A stretch of DNA of 57,779 nucleotides from assembly GCA_964575455.1 (NCBI GenBank), contig CAZNRX010000021.1, forward strand, positions 1 through 57,779, read 5' to 3'. Positions 17,371 to 26,011 of the stretch are shown here, one piece after another. This DNA is from SKLM01 sp964575455. GTDB taxonomy: Bacteria > Chloroflexota > Anaerolineae > B4-G1. The translations under genes and the position numbers were made by a program. Within the stretch, counting starts at the first letter, position 1; each line of letters opens with the position of its first letter. The notes beneath the pieces were generated by a model. The model did no database searches. It was not told the DNA's origin and was given only the letters and a program-made list of their open reading frames with translations.

Positions 17371-19881
17371 CTACGATAGGGTCACCGCGCGCAGGACCTG
17401 GGAATTCCCGACATCGAGCAAACGCTTTCCCCGAGATCCGCGGGTCATCGAGCTGACAATCGATAGGTCGCCAGCATGGAAGCGTCTTCCATCCTCCAGA
17501 TAGACGTCCAGCGCGTCGTCAACCCGGCCAATCGTGACGTCGCCCAACTTGCCCCCGGACTTGGTCTCACGCAGGCACTGCACGCCCTGCGTGTTCCGAC
17601 CCTGCGCGGAGAAATCGCCCAGCGGCACGCGATTGGCGTAGCCTGTCTCGGAGACAACCACAATCTGCCATTCGTCCTCACTCTCGGCGCTTCCGGGCAC
17701 AACCGCACCGCCTAGGATGCGATCCCCCTTCTTGAGCGCAATGCCGATGACGCCGCTTGCCGTGTCCGTCTTCTGGGGATTGATCTCGCGGCCCTCCAGC
17801 CGCAGTAGCTGCCCCTCGCGGGTGTAGAAGATCACCTCGGCACTCTCGCCTACCACATCGCCAAAGAGCAGTTCATCGTCATCCGCCAGGCCAATCACCG
17901 GCCCCCACTCGCGGTCAAGGAGAGACAAGTCGGCCAGCGCGGCGCGCTTCACCCTACCCTCTCGGCTCCCTAGTAGCAGGTACTGATCTGGCTCCACCAC
18001 GCCAATGCCGATGACGCGCTCCCCCTCATCCAACCCCAGCGCCTTCGGCGTGGCGTCCGTGGGGATGAAGCCGACCTTGCCCCGCCAGCCCCGGCCACGG
18101 TTGGTGAGCAGGATCACCTGGTCCTCGGGCTTCGCTCGTATGTGGGCCAAGTGGACGCTCCGCGCCGAACGCGTGGTCAGGCCATCGCTGGGACGATAGG
18201 AGAAATCGGAGCTGTCAGAACGTTCGATGCCGTCGGGCGTGAGCGCAAGCACCTGATCCCCTTCGGGCGTCACCAGGTCGGATCCGGTCATCACCGTGGT
18301 ACCGGCGGCCTTGTCCTCGCTATCGACGATCACTGTGCGGCGAGGCGTGCCGAAGGCCTCCTTGAGCGCCCCCGTCTCCTCAACAACGATGTCCAGCCGC
18401 CGTTTCTCGGAGGCCAAAAGATCCTCCAGGTACTCGATACGCCCGCGCAGTTCCTTCGCCTCGTCCTTCAGGTGGGTGCGGCCGAGTGCGGCCAGCTGCT
18501 GGAGCTGCGTGTGGAGGATAGCGTTGGCCTGTTCCTCACTGAACTTGAACTGGCGCATCAAGTTGTTGCGAGCCGTTCTCGGCTCCCGCGAGCGCCGAAT
18601 CGTATCGATCACCTGATCGAGAACATCGAGTGCCGTCAGCAGCCCCTCGACGATATGGAGCCGCGCCTTGCGCTTCCTCAGCTCGTATTGGCTGCGCCGC
18701 TCAATCACCTCAAGACGATGCGAGAGGAAATGCGTCAGGAGGTCGTGAAGCGAGAGGTACGTGGGGCGACTGCTGCCATTGCCCGACACCTCCGCTGCAC
18801 CTCCGTCCACGTCCTGCGGCACCAGCGCCAGATTGATCACGCCGAACGTTTCCCTCAGCTGGGAGTACTTCAACACCTGCTTCAGAACCTCGTCGGGGCT
18901 GGCCGTGCGGGAGATCTCGATCACCAACCGCATGCCGGTGTAGTCGGACTCGTCCCGCAGGTCCGTCACCCCCGTCACACGCCCACGATGGATCTCCTTG
19001 GCGATCTTCTCCATCACCGTGTTCTTCTGCACGTTATAGGGCAGCTCGGTGACAACGAGATTCGACTTACCGCCGCCGATGTCCTCAACAAGGACCCGGG
19101 CCTGGGTCACGATCCGGCCTCTGCCGTTCTCGTAAGCTTCATAGACCGTGTCGATCAGCCCCTCGCCCCGGTCACGGTAGCGGTAGAGGATGCCCCCTGT
19201 CGGGAAGTCAGGGCCCGGGATGAACGCGAGCAGATCATCGGTCGTGATATCCTCCCGGTTCTGCCAATGCTGTGCAACGTAGGTCAAGGCATCGCAGACC
19301 TCAGCCAGGTTGTGCGGGGGCATGTTGGTCGACATACCCACGGCAATGCCGGCCGAGCCATTGACCAGGAGATTGGGAAAGACCGTAGGCAGAACTATCG
19401 GCTCCTGAAGCGAGCCATCGAAGTTCTCCTGCCAGTCGACCGTCTCCATGTCCAGATCCCGGAGCATCATCTCGGCCACGGCCGTCAGCCGGGCCTCCGT
19501 ATATCGCATGGCAGCAGGGCTGTCGCCGTCCACTGAACCGAAGTTGCCCTGCCCGTCGACCAGCGGTACCTCCATTGTGAAATCCTGCGCCATTCGGACC
19601 AAGGTGTGGTAGACGGAGGTGTCGCCGTGGGGGTGGTACTTGCCCAGCACCTCGCCCACGATACGAGCCGACTTCTTGTGTGGTTTGTCGGCAGTCAGCC
19701 CAAGCTCATCCATCGCGTACAGGATACGCCGCTGTACGGGCTTCAGGCCATCACGAACGTCCGGCAGAGCACGATCGGTGATGGTAGCCCTGGCATATCC
19801 CATGTAGGCGGACGTCATATCGCTGGCCAGATCGACGGTCTCCACAGGAAACTTGGCGGTTGCAGACTCCACGTCACTCAT
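17371..19881 (-). CDS. gyrA: DNA gyrase/topoisomerase IV subunit A
   Basis: An 836-residue type IIA topoisomerase breakage-reunion subunit. The catalytic Tyr is Y127 in AAMRYTEARL. The quinolone region reads HPHGDTSVYHTL, so the position equivalent to E. coli S83 is Thr (T88) and D87 is His (H92). The C-terminal beta-pinwheel repeats are present (VILLTNRGRGWRGKVG; EVIFYTREGQLLRLEG), but I see no canonical QRRGGxG GyrA box, so a topoisomerase IV-like role cannot be excluded. GAGG lies about 10 nt before the ATG. It starts 45 bp after the gyrB stop, so the two subunits are co-transcribed. Confidence 0.93.
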   Translation of the reverse strand: MSDVESATAKFPVETVDLASDMTSAYMGYARATITDRALPDVRDGLKPVQRRILYAMDELGLTADKPHKKSARIVGEVLGKYHPHGDTSVYHTLVRMAQDFTMEVPLVDGQGNFGSVDGDSPAAMRYTEARLTAVAEMMLRDLDMETVDWQENFDGSLQEPIVLPTVFPNLLVNGSAGIAVGMSTNMPPHNLAEVCDALTYVAQHWQNREDITTDDLLAFIPGPDFPTGGILYRYRDRGEGLIDTVYEAYENGRGRIVTQARVLVEDIGGGKSNLVVTELPYNVQKNTVMEKIAKEIHRGRVTGVTDLRDESDYTGMRLVIEISRTASPDEVLKQVLKYSQLRETFGVINLALVPQDVDGGAAEVSGNGSSRPTYLSLHDLLTHFLSHRLEVIERRSQYELRKRKARLHIVEGLLTALDVLDQVIDTIRRSREPRTARNNLMRQFKFSEEQANAILHTQLQQLAALGRTHLKDEAKELRGRIEYLEDLLASEKRRLDIVVEETGALKEAFGTPRRTVIVDSEDKAAGTTVMTGSDLVTPEGDQVLALTPDGIERSDSSDFSYRPSDGLTTRSARSVHLAHIRAKPEDQVILLTNRGRGWRGKVGFIPTDATPKALGLDEGERVIGIGVVEPDQYLLLGSREGRVKRAALADLSLLDREWGPVIGLADDDELLFGDVVGESAEVIFYTREGQLLRLEGREINPQKTDTASGVIGIALKKGDRILGGAVVPGSAESEDEWQIVVVSETGYANRVPLGDFSAQGRNTQGVQCLRETKSGGKLGDVTIGRVDDALDVYLEDGRRFHAGDLSIVSSMTRGSRGKRLLDVGNSQVLRAVTLS

Positions 19882-19926
19882 TCTTAGTATCCCTCAATTA
19901 CCCAGAAGGCGCGCCGGTAAGGCGTC

Positions 19927-21939
19927 CTACACGCCGTTCTCGTCCAACATCATGCCATCGCCCCAGTAACGCATCAGGCGCTCACGCCGCTTGCTCGCGC
20001 CAGCGCCCATCCAGAGCGAGAAGGCGGCGTTAGCGGCGTGCACGTCGTTAGCCTTGACCTGGGCCAGATGCTTGTTCACCGCCGGATTTCCACCGTCCTG
20101 TTGCAAACTGAACACAGTCTCACGGAGCTGCGACGGATTCATCTCGCCCAGGCCCTTGTAACGCTGAATCGTCACGCCGCGCATCCCGCCCCACTCTTTG
20201 AGAATGCGCTTCCTCTCCGCCTCGGTGTAAGCGTATCGGCTGTCGCTCCCCTTGCGCAGCAGGTAAAGGGGTGCCTGCGCCACAAAGAGGCGGCCATCCT
20301 CGACGATAGGGCGCATCAGACGCCAGAAGAGCGTGTAGAGCAGCGTCTTGATGTGCTCACCGTCCACGTCGGCATCCACCAGAATAGCCACGCGACCGTA
20401 ACGCATCTCCTCGACGTTGAAGTCACTTCCCACACCGGCACCGAGGGCAGCGATAATGGCCTTGACCTCGTTATTGTTGAGCGCTCGGTCGAGACGCTTG
20501 CGCTCGACATTCAGGATCTTGCCTCGCAGCGGCAGGATCGCGTGGTAGCGGCGGTCGCGGGCCTGCTTGCACGAACCACCCGCGCTGTCTCCCTCAACGA
20601 CGTAGAGCGTCGTCTGATCGGTGGGTGTTCCCTTGGCCACATCAGCCAGCTTGCCTGGCAGCTCGTCTACCTCCAGAGCAGAGCGGCGCATGACCAGCTT
20701 GCGCGCCTTGGCGGCCGCCCGGCGCGCTCGAGAGGCTGCCAGGCATCGCTGTACGATCTTCTTGCCCAACGATATCCGCTTGCGCAAGTGCTCCAGGAGC
20801 CCCTCGTAGACGACCGAGTGAACCTGACCCTGAATCTGATCGGAGCCGAGCTGCGTCTTCGTCTGACTCGTGAACTGGGGATCGTGCATGCGGACGCTGA
20901 GCACTGCGGTCAAACCGGCGCGGGTATCACGCCCGATGATCTTGTCTCCCTTCTTCAGAAGCCCCCGACGCTCGTCTGCGAAGACGTTGATGGCCTTCGT
21001 CAGGCCGGCCATCAACCCCGAAACGTGCCCCCCCCCATCGGGCGTGGGGATTGTGTTCACGAAGGAGACGATCTCCGGGAAGTCACCGTCGTGCCATTGG
21101 AACACCGCCTCAAGCTGGGTGCCATCCGGCGTGAGCCCCTCAAGCTCTATCGGGGGATGGATGACCTTCCGATCGCGGTTGAGATGCTCGACGTATTCGA
21201 CCAGGCCGCCCTCATAGCAGTATTCGCGCTTCCGCCCCTGGCCTCGCTCGTCCGTGATGGACGTCACCAGACCGGGTACCAGGAAGGCCACCATCTGCAG
21301 TCGTCGCGCCAGCTTGGCGAAATCGAACGCTACTTCATCCAGAAACTCCGGGTTCGGTTCGAAGGCGACGGTTGTACCCGTGCCGATGCTGCGGTCCTTG
21401 TTCTGCCGCACCGCCGTCACGTGGCCCCGCACGCCAACCTCTCCAACGACCTCCTCGGTGTGCGGGTTGAGGATATTCACGGGGGTCACCGGCAGCCCTC
21501 GCTTGTGCCGTTGGCGGTAGAGGACGCCATCGCGCTGCACCGTCACCTCCAACCAGGATGAGAGCGCGTTGGTGGCCTTGATCCCCACTCCGTGGAGGCC
21601 ACCGGAGGTCGAGTAGCTGCTCTCATCGAACTTGCCGCCGGAGTGGAGCGTCGTGAAGGCCAGCTCCATGGTGGGCTTTCCCTTCTCCGGGTGTATCCCG
21701 ACCGGGATGCCGCGCCCATTGTCGGTGATCTTGATGCCGCCGTCCTGGTGAATGATGACGCCAACCCGGCTGCAATACCCCATCAGCGCTTCGTCGACAG
21801 CGTTGTCGATCACCTCGATGGCCAGGTGATGCAGGGCCGTCATACCACGACCACCCACGTACATCCCCGGCCTGCGTTGGATGTTCTCTGGGTAGTCGAG
21901 AACCTTGATGTCTTCCTCAGTATACGCTCGTTTGCCCAT
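19927..21939 (-). CDS. gyrB: DNA gyrase/topoisomerase IV subunit B
   Basis: A 670-residue ATPase subunit. The GHKL ATPase has EVIDNAVDEA, DNGRGIPVGIH and the GGLHGVG lid; the QTK loop is QTKTQLGS. The TOPRIM domain has EGDSAGGS and DADVDGEHI, and the C-terminal signature RYKGLGEMNP is intact. The ATG at 21939 (MGKRAYTEED) is preceded by GGGAG; the frame stays open a further 30 codons upstream but lies within the predicted 5' UTR and lacks a ribosome site. A strong promoter sits at 22020-22048. ATP-driven strand passage by the A2B2 complex with the next gene is established family biology. Confidence 0.93.
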   Translation of the reverse strand: MGKRAYTEEDIKVLDYPENIQRRPGMYVGGRGMTALHHLAIEVIDNAVDEALMGYCSRVGVIIHQDGGIKITDNGRGIPVGIHPEKGKPTMELAFTTLHSGGKFDESSYSTSGGLHGVGIKATNALSSWLEVTVQRDGVLYRQRHKRGLPVTPVNILNPHTEEVVGEVGVRGHVTAVRQNKDRSIGTGTTVAFEPNPEFLDEVAFDFAKLARRLQMVAFLVPGLVTSITDERGQGRKREYCYEGGLVEYVEHLNRDRKVIHPPIELEGLTPDGTQLEAVFQWHDGDFPEIVSFVNTIPTPDGGGHVSGLMAGLTKAINVFADERRGLLKKGDKIIGRDTRAGLTAVLSVRMHDPQFTSQTKTQLGSDQIQGQVHSVVYEGLLEHLRKRISLGKKIVQRCLAASRARRAAAKARKLVMRRSALEVDELPGKLADVAKGTPTDQTTLYVVEGDSAGGSCKQARDRRYHAILPLRGKILNVERKRLDRALNNNEVKAIIAALGAGVGSDFNVEEMRYGRVAILVDADVDGEHIKTLLYTLFWRLMRPIVEDGRLFVAQAPLYLLRKGSDSRYAYTEAERKRILKEWGGMRGVTIQRYKGLGEMNPSQLRETVFSLQQDGGNPAVNKHLAQVKANDVHAANAAFSLWMGAGASKRRERLMRYWGDGMMLDENGV

Positions 21940-22019
21940 GATGATCACTTCTCCCAACGCATCCGATACAACGCAACCGCGCCCCTGCAAGTCGTCCTCG
22001 GCCCTGCACAGATAGGCCG

Positions 22020-22048
22020 AGTATAGCACATTTGTTCTATTTCGTCAA
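22020..22048 (-). promoter_or_regulatory. gyrB-gyrA promoter
   Basis: Minus strand: TTGACG (22048-22043), 17-bp spacer, TATACT (22025-22020) preceded by TGC, an extended -10. It gives a 5' UTR of about 75 nt before gyrB. Confidence 0.75.
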
Positions 22049-22091
22049 CCAGGGGCCGGCCTGGAAACCCTTCAAAAAGCTTTCGGGAAGG

Positions 22092-23147
22092 TCACTTCAC
22101 GTAGATCGGGCTGCTGAAGATCCAACCTCGGCGCTCCAGGCGGTGCCGCCGGTACACCTCAACCCGGTAGACGCCAGGGCGCGCTGTCGTGTGCTCCAGC
22201 GTGCGACGCCTGCTCCGAACGATGGGCTTGCCGTCGCAAATCAAGCGGGTGTCGGCCGGCTGCGGTGTCTCCACCTCAAACACAGTCGCCCCCGTGCGAA
22301 CGAGCTCCTCACCGACCAGCGCTTCGTTCGCCACGCTGCGAGCCCGGAACCGGAATCCAGACGTGGAGGCCGGCAGATCATACCCCACCCAGGTTCGACC
22401 CGTACGGAACGCCTCGTAGATCAGCGCCTTGTCGTGCGCAAGCTCTCCGTTCAGCGGGACGTCCGTCAAAACGTGGGTATTGACGCATCGAAACAGGTAC
22501 TCGTACGGGAAGACCACCCTGCTGAGAGGCCCGAGGGAGTACGTCTTCCCGTGCGCATCTGCCCCGCCGATTGCAGCCACTCTTCTCCCTTCGGCGAGCA
22601 ACTCATCCCACTTGTCCAGCGTGGCTCGATAGGGGCCGCGGATCCCGATACCAGGAAAGAAGGCGTAGAAGAGGGCCCACATCCGGCTCCGCAGCAGGCC
22701 CTTGAACTCGGACATGGTGTTCCATAGCTCCATGCCGGTGTATCCATCGACCTCCCACGCGTTCCAGGGGATGGCCTCGAGCCCAGGCTTGATGGAGCTG
22801 CTGAGCTCAAAGGGATGGGCCAGGTAACAGGAGCCTCCCTCCTCCTTGACCTGATCGATCAAGGCCTGCACGTCCGATGTAAACGGTGCGAGCTCAGTCT
22901 CCGTGTTGAAGGCCAGCAGGTGATTGGCCTGAGGACGACAGCGCACGTCGTGAAGCTCCTCGCCCACCAGGAGCAGTACATCGTCGTAGTAGCCCTCGAC
23001 CCCGTCCACCCAGACGTTGTGATCGGTCACGATCACGAAGTCGAGCCCGGCCTGAGACGCCGCCTGTGCCACCTCGGCGTGAAGCGCCGTCCCATCGGAG
23101 TACGGCGTGTGCACGTGGGGATTGCCAACGTACTCGTAGACACTCAT
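22092..23147 (-). CDS. CehA/McbA-type PHP-domain metallohydrolase
   Basis: A 351-residue PHP-fold hydrolase. The first metal motif is GNPHVHTPYSDG (residues 8-19), followed by FVIVTDHN, LVGEELH, YLAHPFE and the terminal IGGADAHGK. The C-terminal beta-domain (RLICDGKPIVRS) is typical of CehA/McbA proteins, which hydrolyse ester or amide bonds; the substrate is not predictable. It overlaps the HAD gene by 4 bp (ATGA), so the pair is translationally coupled. Confidence 0.82.
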   Translation of the reverse strand: MSVYEYVGNPHVHTPYSDGTALHAEVAQAASQAGLDFVIVTDHNVWVDGVEGYYDDVLLLVGEELHDVRCRPQANHLLAFNTETELAPFTSDVQALIDQVKEEGGSCYLAHPFELSSSIKPGLEAIPWNAWEVDGYTGMELWNTMSEFKGLLRSRMWALFYAFFPGIGIRGPYRATLDKWDELLAEGRRVAAIGGADAHGKTYSLGPLSRVVFPYEYLFRCVNTHVLTDVPLNGELAHDKALIYEAFRTGRTWVGYDLPASTSGFRFRARSVANEALVGEELVRTGATVFEVETPQPADTRLICDGKPIVRSRRRTLEHTTARPGVYRVEVYRRHRLERRGWIFSSPIYVK

Positions 23148-23887
23148 GCCAATCGCTCTAGCAGCTGCTCCAGCTCATCGTAGTCCCTGAAGATCGCGTC
23201 GGCCAGCTTCCGCCCATCCTCGCGCTCACTGACCCCGAGGAAGAGAACTGCCTTCATACCCACCTGGCGAGCACCGCGCAGGTCGGTCTCGGGGAGATCG
23301 CCGATGTGGGCCGCCTCCTCTGGCTCGGCCCTAAGTTGATCGAGCGTGTGGAGAAACGGCTCGGGCTTCGGCTTCGCGCTGCCCAGTTCATCGGAGAAGG
23401 TCAGGGCGTCAAAGAAGGCAAGCAGGCCGTCCCGACGCATCACCTGGCGCAGGACACGACCCGGCGTCAACCCCGTATCCGAGATGAGGCCCAGAGGATA
23501 TCGCTTTGCCAGAACGGGCAGCACCTCCCTCACACCGACCACCGGTCGAGGCTCATCGGCACGCATGTAGATCTCCTGGATCGCCCGCCCCAGTTGGGCC
23601 GCGGCGTCATCCGGGAGGTCAGCCTCGAGACACCCTAGAAGCTCGCCCAGCCAGCGTCCTATGGACATAGAACGCTGTTCCTCGCGCCATATTCGATCCC
23701 AGACGGACCTCGCATGGCTGTAGGCGGCATCCATCTCCTCCCATGAGCGGGACTGCCCGTGGCGCGTCAACACATGGCCCAACAAGCGCAGCCGATCTTC
23801 GCGCGCGTACGCATTTTCGTACAGCGTGCCCCAGAAATCAAATGTCAAAGCCTGCAGCATAGCCTCCCATTCATCCTGCGTCACCAA
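23144..23887 (-). CDS. HAD-superfamily hydrolase
   Basis: A 247-residue haloacid-dehalogenase-like phosphatase. Motif I is FDFWGTLYEN (nucleophile Asp; the usual second Asp is Trp, as in many DFWGTL-type members), motif II is LISDTG, motif III is SAKPKPEPF with the Lys, and motif IV is AAHIGDLPETD. A helical cap lies between motifs I and II. The start is uncertain: GTG at 23887 (used) or ATG at 23860. Coupled to the PHP hydrolase gene, so both probably act on one phosphorylated or ester metabolite. Confidence 0.82.
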   Translation of the reverse strand: MVTQDEWEAMLQALTFDFWGTLYENAYAREDRLRLLGHVLTRHGQSRSWEEMDAAYSHARSVWDRIWREEQRSMSIGRWLGELLGCLEADLPDDAAAQLGRAIQEIYMRADEPRPVVGVREVLPVLAKRYPLGLISDTGLTPGRVLRQVMRRDGLLAFFDALTFSDELGSAKPKPEPFLHTLDQLRAEPEEAAHIGDLPETDLRGARQVGMKAVLFLGVSEREDGRKLADAIFRDYDELEQLLERLA

Positions 23888-23970
23888 CCGAAGAAGCGAA
23901 TCCCTCGCCCGCCCTCACCGGGCGCCAACGATACGGCCCCGTCGAGGCCTGGCTCAGCGCGCCGGAGGCT

Positions 23971-23999
23971 ATCTTATCGCACCCCCAGAGCATTGTCAA
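23971..23999 (-). promoter_or_regulatory. Promoter of the HAD-PHP gene pair
   Basis: Minus strand: TTGACA (23999-23994), 17-bp spacer, TAAGAT (23976-23971). Its -35 overlaps the -35 of the divergent PolX promoter. Confidence 0.65.
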
Positions 24000-24021
24000 G
24001 CCATTGCGATTGGGGTATAAT
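23993..24021 (+). promoter_or_regulatory. polX promoter
   Basis: TTGTCA (23993-23998), 17-bp spacer, consensus TATAAT (24016-24021). It shares its -35 hexamer region with the oppositely directed HAD promoter. Confidence 0.72.
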
Positions 24022-24134
24022 CAGCTCGTGAGCCACAGACAAGGCTGATCTGATGCCTGCACGACACGACATTTCCTCGACGTCAATCGCCGACGGTGAC
24101 GATTGAGCCCAGAGCCAATCCAAGAAGGTCAAAC

Positions 24135-25883
24135 GTGAACAACCGCCAGATCGCTGAAATCTTCTCCGCTATGGCCGACATCCTAGACATCCAAGGTGCC
24201 AACTATCACCGTGTGATGGCCTACCGCCGTGCCGCCGAGAACGTCGCCTCTATGGGGCGTCCATTGGAGGAGATCTGGCAGAAGGGGGAGCTGACGTCGA
24301 TCCCCGGCATCGGGAGCACCCTCGCCTCAAAGATCGACGAACTGATACGCACTGGTGAGCTGGAGGCCTACCAGGACCTGAAGTCTCAGGTTCCAGAGGG
24401 CGTGGTGGGCATGCTCGAGATCAGCGGCGTGGGCCCCAAGAGCGCCGCACGGTTCTGGAAAGAGCTGGGGATCACGAGCGTCGAGGCCCTGGAGCACGCA
24501 GCAGAGGCCGGCCGCCTGCGCGACCTGCACGGTTTTGGTGCCAAGAGCGAGCAGAACGTGCTCAATGGCATCGAACTCCTCAAGCGCCGCACGGGCCGCA
24601 CACGCCTCGGGGAGGCGTGGTCGCTGGCGCAGGAGATGCTCGCCATGCTGCGGGAGGTCCCGGGCGTCGTCCAAGCTGCCCCCGCCGGCAGCCTGCGCCG
24701 CATGCGAGAGACCGTTGGAGATCTCGACCTCCTTGTAGCCTCATCCGACGCCCAGCCGGTGATGGATCGCTTCACGAAGATGCCACAGGTCGATGAGGTG
24801 ATGCTCAGTGGGACCACCAAGACCTCCATCCGCACCCACGATGGATTCCAGGTGGATCTGCGCGTGTTGGAGCCAGCCCGCTGGGGAACGGCGCTCCAGT
24901 ACTTCACCGGGAGTCAAGCGCACAACATTCGTCTGCGAGGCCTGGCGCTTGACCGAGGGCTGTCGCTGAGTGAGTACGCCCTCAAGCACGAGGACAGCAA
25001 GACGGGATCTGGGGAGATCCTGTGTGCCTCCGAGGAGGAGGTCTATGCTGCTCTAGGGCTACCGCTCATCCCACCGGAACTGCGTGAGGACCGAGGTGAG
25101 ATCGAGGCAGCCCAGCAGGGCCACCTGCCCGACCTGATCGCTCTCCGGGATCTGAGGGGCGACCTCCAGTTCCATACGACCCGTTCGGACGGTCACCACA
25201 GCCTTCTGGAGATGGCCGAGGCAGCCCGCGCAAACGGGCTTGCGTACGCGCTGGTCACCGACCACTCCCACGGCCTGGGTGTGACCGGTGGGCTGACGGT
25301 TGAGCACCTGCAGGAGCAACGGGCCGAGATCGCGGCCGTGAACGAGCGGCTTGACGGCTCGTTCCACGTGTTAGCCGGCGTTGAGGTTGAAGTGCGGGGC
25401 GACGGCAGCCTCGACCTACCCGACGAAGCGCTGGCAGAGCTCGACGTCGTTGTGGCGGCGGTACACACCGGGCTACGGCCCACCGGGGCTGGGCCACAGG
25501 ATCGCGAGCGGGTGACCGCACGCATGCTCGCGGCCATCCGCCACCCGGAGGTCAACATCATCGCTCATCCCACAGGAAGACTGATCGAGGAGAGGGAGGG
25601 CGCCGACCTGGACATGGAAGCCATCTTCCAGGCTGCGGCCGAGACCGGCACAGCCTTGGAGATCAACGCCCACCCAGCTCGCCTCGATCTCAGCGACGTA
25701 CACGTGAGGCGCGCCGTGGACCTGGGCGTCAAGCTGGTCATAAGCTCCGACGCGCACTCGGTGGATGGATTCAGCAACCTCCATTTCGGGATAGCGACCG
25801 CCCGCCGGGGCTGGGCCACCGCCGCGGACGTGCTCAACACGCTCCCGCCAGCGGCCCTGCTCAGTCATTTGCAACGGCAGTAG
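24135..25883 (+). CDS. polX: Family X DNA polymerase with PHP domain (PolX)
   Basis: A 582-residue repair polymerase. An N-terminal helix-hairpin-helix/8-kDa region (SIPGIGSTLASKIDELI; ISGVGPKSAARFW) binds gapped DNA. The palm motif GSLRRMRETVGDLDLLVAS (about 185-204) has the catalytic aspartates, and VDLRV supplies the third. A C-terminal PHP domain from about 342 carries the metal motifs LQFHTTRSDGH, VTDHSH, AGVEVEV, IIAHPTG and ISSDAHS, giving 3'-5' exonuclease or AP-endonuclease activity in characterised PolX proteins. The GTG at 24135 is chosen because AGAAGG precedes it and homologues begin near NNRQIAEIF; another GTG in frame lies at 24096. Confidence 0.9.
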   Translation: MNNRQIAEIFSAMADILDIQGANYHRVMAYRRAAENVASMGRPLEEIWQKGELTSIPGIGSTLASKIDELIRTGELEAYQDLKSQVPEGVVGMLEISGVGPKSAARFWKELGITSVEALEHAAEAGRLRDLHGFGAKSEQNVLNGIELLKRRTGRTRLGEAWSLAQEMLAMLREVPGVVQAAPAGSLRRMRETVGDLDLLVASSDAQPVMDRFTKMPQVDEVMLSGTTKTSIRTHDGFQVDLRVLEPARWGTALQYFTGSQAHNIRLRGLALDRGLSLSEYALKHEDSKTGSGEILCASEEEVYAALGLPLIPPELREDRGEIEAAQQGHLPDLIALRDLRGDLQFHTTRSDGHHSLLEMAEAARANGLAYALVTDHSHGLGVTGGLTVEHLQEQRAEIAAVNERLDGSFHVLAGVEVEVRGDGSLDLPDEALAELDVVVAAVHTGLRPTGAGPQDRERVTARMLAAIRHPEVNIIAHPTGRLIEEREGADLDMEAIFQAAAETGTALEINAHPARLDLSDVHVRRAVDLGVKLVISSDAHSVDGFSNLHFGIATARRGWATAADVLNTLPPAALLSHLQRQ

Positions 25884-26011
25884 GCGCTACGCCCAACGTT
25901 CGACGTCCGTAGTGCGCGGGCCGAAAGGTCGGGCCAACGGCCTATGGGAGTAGCACGGGGCAGCCGCTGGACCCGGCCCAGACTCTTCGCGCAACCAGGG
26001 GGTATGGCAAG

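Noticed and set aside
20038..21561. 500-codon plus-strand frame opposite gyrB
   Set aside because: Antisense shadow of a universally conserved gene.
25155..25200. Missing first His in the PolX PHP domain (LQFHTTRSDG)
   Set aside because: To my knowledge Gln at this place also occurs in other PolX proteins, such as those of the Deinococcus-Thermus group, so I do not treat it as a defect.
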